DNA from: an uncultured Anaerotignum sp.
GTDB taxonomy: Bacteria; Bacillota; Clostridia; Lachnospirales; Anaerotignaceae
Direction: 5' to 3'
Assembly: GCA_910578425.1 (NCBI GenBank)
Contig: CAJTQX010000019.1
Coordinates: 1-43,512, forward strand
DNA length: 43,512 nucleotides
Shown piece by piece: positions 16,248 to 23,140 of this stretch (positions are counted from its first letter, which is position 1; each line of letters starts with the position of its first letter). Position numbers and translations under genes: made by a program. Below the pieces are notes generated by a model, which saw only the letters and a program-made list of their open reading frames with translations, ran no database searches and was not told the DNA's origin.

Positions 16248-17258
16248 CTATTTTGCTGACATTCTGTTGTATAAAGGTACCCTGACATAGCGTTCCTTCT
16301 GGAGCAGCACGTCTCCCGGTGCCCTGCCCTCTGCTGCAATGCACGCCGCAAGACGGAACACCGCCCGCCCCTGCGCCTTGCCATTGCAGTCCACCGTACC
16401 CCAGAGTCTTCCCGCGGAAAGGGCCTCCATACCAACATCCGTTGCGTCCACACCAAAGACTGCCGCAGAAACGCCGGCCGCATCCAGCGCGTCCAGTGCG
16501 CCAAGAGCCATATCGTCATTATTGCAGAGCACCAGCTCGATTTCGTTGCCGTAAGCCGCCAGCCATTGCTCCATAAGCATTTTGGCGCGCCCACGTTCCC
16601 AGTCCGCCGTACCGGAATCCAGTTTTTTCAGCAAAATGCCCGCTTCCTCTATCGTTTCTACGGAGTACTCGGAGCGCATGATGGCATCCTGATGCCCCAT
16701 TTCGCCCTCCAGCATGACATACTGCAAAACGCCGTCGCCGTTCTTATCCATCTCCGGCCGCCGCCGCAACCCCGCCGCTACAGACCTTCCCTGAAGCACA
16801 GCGGTCTGTTTCGCATCTGAGCCTACATAGTATATCCGTTCCCCGCGCATAATATCCTCCGGAACAGGTTCACGGTTGAAAAATATAACCGGAACAGAAG
16901 GGTCCTCCTGCAAAACAATGTCGATAATGGAGGACGCGCTCGTCCGGTCGACGAGATTCACACACACCGCATCACAGCCGGACGCCATAAACCGCTTGAC
17001 CTGCTCATTCTGCAAACGCTGGCTGCCGTTTGCCGCAGAAATATTCAGCACGATTTTCCTGCAGGTTTCCTGCTCATACGCATGGGCAGCTTCCTCCATG
17101 CCGGAAATGATTTTCTCCACAAATGTATCCGTATCCAGATAGACGGATACGCCAATCTGCAAAGGCTTCTGCACCGCATCATGTGTTTTCCATGCAATGC
17201 CGCCCATAACCGCCGCCAACAGACACAGGCACAGCAGCCTCCTGGCTTTCTTCCCCAA
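16248..17258 (-). CDS. Membrane-anchored GGBP-like protein, probable galactose/glucose sensor
   Basis: A 336-aa MglB homologue with an uncleaved-looking N-terminal hydrophobic segment (about 7-22) and no lipobox in the usual place, so probably tethered as a signal anchor. It keeps the calcium loop DKNGDGVLQ and most of the E. coli GGBP sugar contacts as I recall them: DTF at the first loop, VNLVD, GHQDA followed by Arg, NNDDMALG and GVDATD. It starts with TTG, 8 bases after AAGGAG. It lies last in the regulator-kinase-binding protein run and 222 bases before mglB. I infer a co-sensor role for the adjacent kinase rather than transport, because mglB already serves the transporter. Confidence 0.85.
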   Translation of the reverse strand: MGKKARRLLCLCLLAAVMGGIAWKTHDAVQKPLQIGVSVYLDTDTFVEKIISGMEEAAHAYEQETCRKIVLNISAANGSQRLQNEQVKRFMASGCDAVCVNLVDRTSASSIIDIVLQEDPSVPVIFFNREPVPEDIMRGERIYYVGSDAKQTAVLQGRSVAAGLRRRPEMDKNGDGVLQYVMLEGEMGHQDAIMRSEYSVETIEEAGILLKKLDSGTADWERGRAKMLMEQWLAAYGNEIELVLCNNDDMALGALDALDAAGVSAAVFGVDATDVGMEALSAGRLWGTVDCNGKAQGRAVFRLAACIAAEGRAPGDVLLQKERYVRVPLYNRMSAK

Positions 17259-17303
17259 AGCTATCTCTCCTTACGCTCAAAATTCCCTCAAACTTTTCTT
17301 TCC

Positions 17304-18251
17304 TTAAATATAAGGAAATACCACGCTTTCCACATTTTTATCGCGCAGCGTTTCCGCTGACACAAGCACAGATTCCACAACGACCGTTTCCTCTGCCGCA
17401 CCTTTCCCCTGCAATATCCGCGCGGCCTCCTCCACAGCGAGGTATCCCGCTTCATAATCCCTGTGTACGACCGTACCACAGACTGCCCCCTCCTCCAGAA
17501 GCCCGCGCACCGCACCGCTGAAGCCCGCGCCAAAAACAGGAATCCCTTCTGTATTCGCCTCCCCCAACGCCTGTAAAACTGATATATCTCCGGAAACAAG
17601 GATATTTCCGCCCTGCGCCGCCATGCCCTTCATCAGCGTTTCAGCAGCGGCCGTTTCCCCCAGCGAAACCCTCCGCACCAGCACGCCCGCCTGCCGCAGC
17701 CGTTCCTCCAACAGCCCATGCAACTGTTCCATATACCAGCTTTTCTGCGGTGTTTCCACAATCGTCACGCTTTCTCCCCTTTCCCGCCCTGTCAGCACAG
17801 CCTCTGCCAACAGGCGGCTTTCTTCCTCTGCGTTCCCGCCAATCCTGGCGCGTACACGCGCCGAATCCGCTTCGCTGTCATATAATACGACCGGCACGCC
17901 GACTGGCACGCTTTCCAGTGCTTCCTCCGCATGGCGGCTGTCCCCACATTGCAATACAATGCCCCTGCAGCCTGTATCCAGCTCCCGCTGTATTGCCGCC
18001 CGTTTTTCTTCCCCTGTCCGCATATCGGCAAGGCCGGAAAAACTTACGTCTACATTCCATTCCGCTGCGGCTTTCGTCACGCCCGCCCTGAAATTTTCCA
18101 ACTGACGTCCGGCAGGCGCATCCGTCAGCACAGCGATCCGAATGATCTCCGTTTTCCGTTCCCGCACAAAAAAATCTGTAGAGGACAGCAGAAACAGGAA
18201 CACCAGCAGGAATATATCGGCAAAAAGAAACTTTTTCATTTTTTTATTCAA
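17304..18251 (-). CDS. Second periplasmic-binding-protein-like membrane-anchored protein
   Basis: A 315-aa protein with an N-terminal hydrophobic helix (about 8-25, KKFLFADIFLLVFLFLL) and then a type I periplasmic-binding fold: IRIAVLTDAP, GCRGIVLQ, GVPVVLYDSEAD, GNILVSGD and GIPVFGAGFSGAVRGLLEEG. It is more divergent than the neighbouring GGBP-like protein and lacks the calcium loop and the galactose motifs. The TTG at 18251 lies 10 bases after AAAGGAGG, while the later ATG has no SD. It overlaps the kinase stop by 8 bases, so it is coupled to it. Its ligand is unknown; a sensor or adaptor role is inferred from position. Confidence 0.82.
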   Translation of the reverse strand: MNKKMKKFLFADIFLLVFLFLLSSTDFFVRERKTEIIRIAVLTDAPAGRQLENFRAGVTKAAAEWNVDVSFSGLADMRTGEEKRAAIQRELDTGCRGIVLQCGDSRHAEEALESVPVGVPVVLYDSEADSARVRARIGGNAEEESRLLAEAVLTGRERGESVTIVETPQKSWYMEQLHGLLEERLRQAGVLVRRVSLGETAAAETLMKGMAAQGGNILVSGDISVLQALGEANTEGIPVFGAGFSGAVRGLLEEGAVCGTVVHRDYEAGYLAVEEAARILQGKGAAEETVVVESVLVSAETLRDKNVESVVFPYI

Positions 18252-20052
18252 AGGAATCCAGCCTCCTTTCCGCCAGCGTTTCATACGGCACAGCAGGAAT
18301 CCGTATCCGCACCTGTGTACCTTCGTCCGGCTCAGAGGTCAGCGAAAGTCCATATTCCGTGCCGAACACAAGCCGCAGCCGCTCCCGCACGTTTTGCAGG
18401 CCAACACCGCCCTTTTTCCGGCTGACGCATTCGCCCGCCAGTATTTTTTCCACCGTTTCCGCCGGCATACCACAGCCGTTGTCCTCAATATCTATCAAAA
18501 GGTCGCTGCCGTCCCGCCTTGCAGAAATGCGTATCTCCCCATCGCCGTCCATAAATTCCATAGCATGGTAAATGGCATTTTCCACAACAGGCTGCAATAT
18601 CAGCTTTATCGTGCCGCAGCTTTCCACACCTTCCTCCACGTCAAAGGAATAGGTAAAGCGGTTTTTGAAGCGCATTTCCTGTATCATTAAATAATTGCGG
18701 ACGTGCTCCATTTCGTCCCCAATCGGAATGATATTTTTTCCGCCGCTCAGGCTGATTCTGAAAAACCGCGCCAGTGCAGTCACCGTCTCTGCCGCCTCCT
18801 CCCGTTTCCCGTTCTCAATCAGCCAGACGATGATGTCCAGCGTGTTATACAGGAAATGCGGGTTAATCTGGTTTTGCAAAGCCATCAGTTCGCTCCTGCG
18901 TTTGGCTTCATGCTCCTCCACAATATCTGCCATCAGCCGTTTCAGGTTTTCCTGCATCTGGCTGATCGCCTTCCCCAAATGCCAGACCTCGTAAAAGCCG
19001 GAGGGTTGTATTTTTGTATCCAGATCCCCCGCTTCAATCTGGTTGACCGCTTCTTCCAGCCGCCGCATGGGCGCAGAAACCTTTCTTGAAAGAAAGGAAT
19101 TGATCAAGACCATCACGCTCAGGAAAAACAGCAGCAGGAACAGTATCATTATGCTGCTTTGAAAGGCATTCAGGGAAACCATGCCGCTCTGCATCACGCC
19201 GATGATCTTCCAGCCCGTATAGCCTACGGTATTGACAGAATACTCCGCCTTTTTGTCCCCCCCCTGCGGACAGAAATCTGTTCCCTCTCCTGGTCTCCAT
19301 TCCTTCAGCAATCCGCTTTCTACCAGTTCCTGCCTCGGATGGCAGAGCAGGTTTCCATCTGCATCTGTCAGATAAAGGTAAGATCCTTCGCCCAGAAGCA
19401 GGTCAGAAAAAACATCCTGAAGCCCGCTCTGTTTCAACTGGATGAGCAGTATCCCCTTTTCTTCTTCCTCCCCGCGGCTGATTTTCACCACCCGCGTCAT
19501 AGGCACCACGCGGGTATATTCTTCCGGCGAGGTTTCAAACAAACGCTCAATTTCCAAATGCCCAAACGAAATGTTTTCCTCCCGCGCCAGCGTCCTCCGA
19601 TACCATTCCTCTCTATGAACATCCACGCCTTCCCGCAGTTTCCCTGCCGGCGCCGCGGCCAGAAGCTGCCCGTCCTCTGAAAAAAGCGCGATCCTCTGCA
19701 CTTCCTCCCTGTTCGTATCATAAAGCAGCTGAAAGGAATCCAGAATAAATTCCTCGTCCACATCCCGTCGTTTTATCACACTGTAATACAGCGAATCAGA
19801 AACCTTCATCATATTTCGGATATAAGCATGAAACTGGTAACCCGCCTGTTCCAGCAGAGAACGGTTTTCCTCCCGCAGGGTTTCCCGCGTCTGCTGCATA
19901 AAACGTCCATAGAACGAAAGCCCCATAAAAAGGGAAATTCCTACCGCCGCCGCCGTGAACGATATCCATATCACCCGACGCAGTTCCAGCCGCTGTCCGT
20001 CCAGCCTGAACCTGCTCCAAACCGTCTGTTTCAGCCGTTCCAAAATCCCCAC
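18244..20052 (-). CDS. YesM-type sensor histidine kinase
   Basis: A 602-aa membrane kinase. TM1 is at about 27-47, then an extracellular Cache-like sensing domain (about 50-298), TM2 (300-320), a HAMP domain, the His_kinase domain with QNQINPHFLYN (phospho-His near 399), and HATPase with VVENAIYHA (about 487) and DNGCGMP (about 523). I start at GTG 20052, a few bases after GAGGGG; the open frame runs on into the regulator gene but has no SD there. It follows the response regulator by 10 bases and overlaps the binding-protein-like gene. It probably phosphorylates that regulator in response to sugar signals relayed by the two anchored binding proteins. Confidence 0.92.
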   Translation of the reverse strand: MGILERLKQTVWSRFRLDGQRLELRRVIWISFTAAAVGISLFMGLSFYGRFMQQTRETLREENRSLLEQAGYQFHAYIRNMMKVSDSLYYSVIKRRDVDEEFILDSFQLLYDTNREEVQRIALFSEDGQLLAAAPAGKLREGVDVHREEWYRRTLAREENISFGHLEIERLFETSPEEYTRVVPMTRVVKISRGEEEEKGILLIQLKQSGLQDVFSDLLLGEGSYLYLTDADGNLLCHPRQELVESGLLKEWRPGEGTDFCPQGGDKKAEYSVNTVGYTGWKIIGVMQSGMVSLNAFQSSIMILFLLLFFLSVMVLINSFLSRKVSAPMRRLEEAVNQIEAGDLDTKIQPSGFYEVWHLGKAISQMQENLKRLMADIVEEHEAKRRSELMALQNQINPHFLYNTLDIIVWLIENGKREEAAETVTALARFFRISLSGGKNIIPIGDEMEHVRNYLMIQEMRFKNRFTYSFDVEEGVESCGTIKLILQPVVENAIYHAMEFMDGDGEIRISARRDGSDLLIDIEDNGCGMPAETVEKILAGECVSRKKGGVGLQNVRERLRLVFGTEYGLSLTSEPDEGTQVRIRIPAVPYETLAERRLDSFE

Positions 20053-20062
20053 CGGCAGCCCC

Positions 20063-21658
20063 TCACTTTCCTCTGAATTTATTCGGTGAAACGCCGTAGC
20101 GTTTTTTGAATACATAGCTGAAATAATTCGGCTCATCGTAGCCCACGCGGGCGGCAATGGCATACGTCTTGTCGTCTGTGCTTTTCAGAAGCTCCGCCGC
20201 TTTTTCCATGCGTATCCCCGTCAGATAGGAAGTATAGCTTTCGCCCACCTCCCGCTTGAATATCGTAGAAAAATAAGCCGTACTCATATGCAGGTGTCCG
20301 CAGAGCATTTCCAGAGAAAGCATGGAATTTTGATAATTCTCCTCAATGTAACGTTTTGCCTCCTGTATGATGGTGCGGGTCGTTCCCCTGCGCGCACTGG
20401 AAACGCAGCCGTTGACCGAAAAACATACGCCCGAAAGCCAGCGGGCTGTTTCCTCTGCCTCTGTGATGCCGGAAAGCACGCCGTTATAATCGCCGTATTC
20501 CCCGAAAATCAACTGTTCGTCCAGCTCATTTTTCTGCACAACACGCAGAATGACATTCAAAATTCCAATCAGATACGCCTGTACGCCGTTCGCCATCGCT
20601 CCGCCCTTCATAGGGCGCACAATATTCTCCACACAGGAAAGTATGCTTTCTTCATCCCCAAAACAGAGCGCGTGGTTCAATTCCGCCCCTGCCTTATCAT
20701 CCAGCCAGAGCATCGCCCTCTGCTGCGGCTCCACATCATTGATATAAATGACATCTCCCGCAATGCCGCCATAAGAAACGGCCTCCCGCGCGCTGCTGTA
20801 GCTTTGTTCGATTTCCTCAATCCGGCTGACGATTCGGCCGATGCCAATGGTCAGCGACTGGCGGAGTATTTTCCGGCTTTCCCGACAGACGTCATCCAGC
20901 AGTGTCATCAGCCCCGCAAGAGCCGCCTCATCTTCCAACGCGGCAATCACGCTCAGGCCAGACGGACGATGAAAGCTGGTAAATTCGCCCCATTCCGAAA
21001 GGCGGCTGTCCAAAAGTCTGCGCACAGGCACTGCCGCCATGCTCTGCTCTTTTGTCATGGGGAAAATGGAACTGCCCCCGCCAATGTTGATTTTCAAGGC
21101 TGTCCAGCATTTTCCCCGCATCAGCCCCAGACCGTACTCCTCCATGCTCCGCGCAATCTGCGCAGGCTCGGCCTTGCCTTTCACCAGATTGCCCAGAAAA
21201 TTCTCCCGCAGAACATCCAGATTTTTTGCAAAGCTCTCCCGCAGAGCCGTTTCGCCCCGCAGACGTTCAATCTCCTCATCCAGGCTGGCGTGCAGCTTTT
21301 CCAGTATCTCCGTCAATTCCCGCGCGTTGACCGGCTTCAGGATATATTCCGTAATATCCAGCCGAATCGCCTGCTTCGCGTACTCAAAATCATCATAGCC
21401 GGAAAATATCACCAGCCGTATGGAGGGGCGGCTCCTGTGCAGCTCCGCCGCAAGTTCCAGCCCGTCCATATAGGGCATACGGATATCCGTCAGCACGACG
21501 TCCGGCTCCAGCAGTTCAATTTTCTCCAATGCGTCCCTGCCGTTTTCCGCGTCGCCGATTACCGTAAAGCCAGCCTTGTCCCAGTCTATTTTCCGTATGA
21601 TGCTTGTCCGCACTTCCTCCTCGTCGTCTACCAGCAATATCTTATAATTTTCTTCCAT
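20063..21658 (-). CDS. YesN-type AraC-family response regulator
   Basis: A 531-aa cytoplasmic regulator. The receiver domain is N-terminal, with DDEEE at 11-15, phospho-acceptor Asp58 in VVLTDIRMP and KPVN near 108. A long middle region follows (about 130-420), then two AraC-type helix-turn-helix motifs at the C-terminus: MLCGHLHMSTAYFSTIFKREVG and IAARVGYDEPNYFSYVFKKRYGVSP. This is the standard partner of YesM kinases. It starts with ATG behind AGGTGAG and is first in the sensor run. It likely activates mglBAC and perhaps gal. The AT-rich 137-base region upstream contains a direct repeat that may be an autoregulatory site. Confidence 0.93.
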   Translation of the reverse strand: MEENYKILLVDDEEEVRTSIIRKIDWDKAGFTVIGDAENGRDALEKIELLEPDVVLTDIRMPYMDGLELAAELHRSRPSIRLVIFSGYDDFEYAKQAIRLDITEYILKPVNARELTEILEKLHASLDEEIERLRGETALRESFAKNLDVLRENFLGNLVKGKAEPAQIARSMEEYGLGLMRGKCWTALKINIGGGSSIFPMTKEQSMAAVPVRRLLDSRLSEWGEFTSFHRPSGLSVIAALEDEAALAGLMTLLDDVCRESRKILRQSLTIGIGRIVSRIEEIEQSYSSAREAVSYGGIAGDVIYINDVEPQQRAMLWLDDKAGAELNHALCFGDEESILSCVENIVRPMKGGAMANGVQAYLIGILNVILRVVQKNELDEQLIFGEYGDYNGVLSGITEAEETARWLSGVCFSVNGCVSSARRGTTRTIIQEAKRYIEENYQNSMLSLEMLCGHLHMSTAYFSTIFKREVGESYTSYLTGIRMEKAAELLKSTDDKTYAIAARVGYDEPNYFSYVFKKRYGVSPNKFRGK

Positions 21659-21716
21659 ACGTTCTCACCTGCCCTGTTATGGAAATCATAATAAAAATCC
21701 CCTGTCCTGAAAAGTG

Positions 21717-21753
21717 TTCCCAGCGCAAAATATAAAGTATATTCCCGCGCAAA
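21717..21753 (-). promoter_or_regulatory. Direct repeat upstream of the response regulator
   Basis: On the plus strand TTCCCAGCGCAAA (21717-21729) and TTCCCGCGCAAA (21742-21753) are near-identical direct repeats starting 25 bases apart. Between them lies an AT-rich stretch with TATACT and TATATT in the direction of the regulator gene. AraC-type regulators bind direct repeats, so this is a candidate operator. Confidence 0.45.
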
Positions 21754-21795
21754 TCACATGACCCGAAACTGCCGAACCGCTCTGTAAACTGGAAT

Positions 21796-22374
21796 TTATT
21801 GAAATGTAATTCTCAAAAGGCAAAAATCAAATCCTTGCCGTATGCTTTGCACAATTTCTGCATAAACAGGTTTTTCAAAAACAATCTCAAATAATTTTTT
21901 GTTATATCCGGCAGTGCAATAACACCATGTTAATGAATTTGAATTTTTTGTTTTTTCCAACATAGGACATTCACAAAAAAACATCTTTGTATATAATTGA
22001 TTCTCTTTCATAAACCAACCGGCACCATTTTCATTCAGAGCACTGACAAATCTATGCAAATCCTTATCCAAAGAGAAATAAAGTTGTTTCAAGTTATCTG
22101 CTGTATCTTCTAATCTGCCATTTTCATTACAACAGCACTCTTGGCGGATGTTTTTTACCGTTTCCATATCAAATCTGTTTTCAAGAATAGCAGACATCTT
22201 TTCTACCCACTCGGCTCGAATGTCTGGTGTTGAATTTACAGATAATGGAATTTCCTTTAGTATACTTTCCGCAGCTTCTCTTGATACATACTTTTCTAAA
22301 CTATGTTTCAGCCTTGTTAACTCATCTAGTTCTAATGTCGGAGAAACTTGTTTTGGCATAGAAAAATTTTTCAT
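21796..22374 (-). CDS. AT-rich Cys-containing protein, possibly DUF6144/V4R-like
   Basis: A 192-aa protein. The N-terminal half is helical (LKHSLEKYVSREAAESIL). The C-terminal half has ECCCNENG, FFCECPML, WCYCTAGY and a final CLLRITF. That spacing of Cys pairs with a WCYC-T-G motif recalls DUF6144 or ATC-hydrolase/V4R-like proteins that may bind a metal or small ligand; I cannot confirm this. AAGGAG lies 7 bases before the ATG at 22374, and a near-consensus promoter lies upstream. Codon use is visibly more AT-rich than either neighbour (many ATA, AAA and TTT codons), suggesting recent acquisition. Confidence 0.7.
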   Translation of the reverse strand: MKNFSMPKQVSPTLELDELTRLKHSLEKYVSREAAESILKEIPLSVNSTPDIRAEWVEKMSAILENRFDMETVKNIRQECCCNENGRLEDTADNLKQLYFSLDKDLHRFVSALNENGAGWFMKENQLYTKMFFCECPMLEKTKNSNSLTWCYCTAGYNKKLFEIVFEKPVYAEIVQSIRQGFDFCLLRITFQ

Positions 22375-22408
22375 ATTCTTTCTCCTTAAACCTTGATTTA
22401 TATATTTG

Positions 22409-22437
22409 ATTATAAAATCTTTATCCGCCATTTTCAA
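22409..22437 (-). promoter_or_regulatory. Promoter of the AT-rich Cys-containing gene
   Basis: On the minus strand TTGAAA (22432-22437), a 17-base spacer and TATAAT (22409-22414) make a near-consensus housekeeping promoter about 35 bases before the start at 22374. It supports that start over the longer open frame. Confidence 0.8.
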
Positions 22438-22465
22438 TGGGCACATAATTCCGAAAAGGGGGAAC

Positions 22466-22489
22466 AAAAAAGGCGGCATTATAGCCGCC
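22466..22489 (-). terminator. Rho-independent terminator of lon-engB
   Basis: On the minus strand GGCGGC and GCCGCC (22484-22489 and 22472-22477) pair around a TATAAT-containing 6-base loop, followed by six Ts. It ends the lon-engB transcript 64 bases after the engB stop. Confidence 0.85.
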
Positions 22490-22552
22490 GCCATAAGAAA
22501 AATTGATTTTCTTAAGCCCAGCCGCCTGTCCCGCCGCCCTGTTCCCCTTATT

Positions 22553-23140
22553 CTAAACGCATAAGAACCGCTCCATCTCCGCCCAAAGCTCTTCTATGCC
22601 TGTTTTTTTCTCGCCGGAAAAAGGAATCAGCACATCTCCCGCGCCCAGGCCGAGCGTTTTCCGGATCATGGAAAGCTGCTTCGGTATCTGGCTGCGGTTC
22701 AGCTTATCGGATTTTGTAGCGGCGATGATGATATCGTAGCCATAATGCCTGAGCCACTCATACATCATCACATCGTTTTTCCCCGGCTCATGCCGAATGT
22801 CAATCAGCAGTATAATTGCCTTGAGCTCCTCCCGCCTTTGAAGGTATTCCTCTATCATTTTGCTCCATCTGGCGATTTCCGTTTTCGGTGCTTTTGCATA
22901 ACCATATCCAGGCAGGTCAACCGCATACATCACGCCGTTCACATCATAAAAATTGATGGTGCGCGTTTTGCCGGGCTGAGAACTCGTGCGCGCCAAAGCC
23001 CGCCGCCCCAGCATGGCGTTGATAAGCGTGGATTTCCCTACGTTGGATTTCCCCGCAAAGGCAATCTCCGGTCTTCCATCCTGCGGGTACTGCGAAAAAT
23101 TCGTTCCAACTGCCGCCAGAGAGCTGTTTTTTACTTCCAT
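22553..23140 (-). CDS. engB: Ribosome biogenesis GTPase YsxC/EngB
   Basis: A 195-aa cytoplasmic GTPase needed for late 50S subunit assembly. It shows G1 GKSNVGKST, G2 within SSQPGKTRTINFY, G3 DLPGYG and G4 TKSDK. Length is normal for the family. Its first codons overlap the end of lon by 10 bases, so the two genes are translationally coupled, an arrangement common in Firmicutes. Confidence 0.96.
   Translation of the reverse strand: MEVKNSSLAAVGTNFSQYPQDGRPEIAFAGKSNVGKSTLINAMLGRRALARTSSQPGKTRTINFYDVNGVMYAVDLPGYGYAKAPKTEIARWSKMIEEYLQRREELKAIILLIDIRHEPGKNDVMMYEWLRHYGYDIIIAATKSDKLNRSQIPKQLSMIRKTLGLGAGDVLIPFSGEKKTGIEELWAEMERFLCV

Noticed and set aside
20053..20163. Longer N-terminus for the histidine kinase
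   Set aside because: It would overlap the response-regulator gene and has no SD; GTG at 20052 follows GAGGGG.
22375..22494. 40-residue N-terminal extension of the AT-rich gene
   Set aside because: It spans the gene's own -35/-10 and part of the upstream terminator; the ATG at 22374 has AAGGAG.
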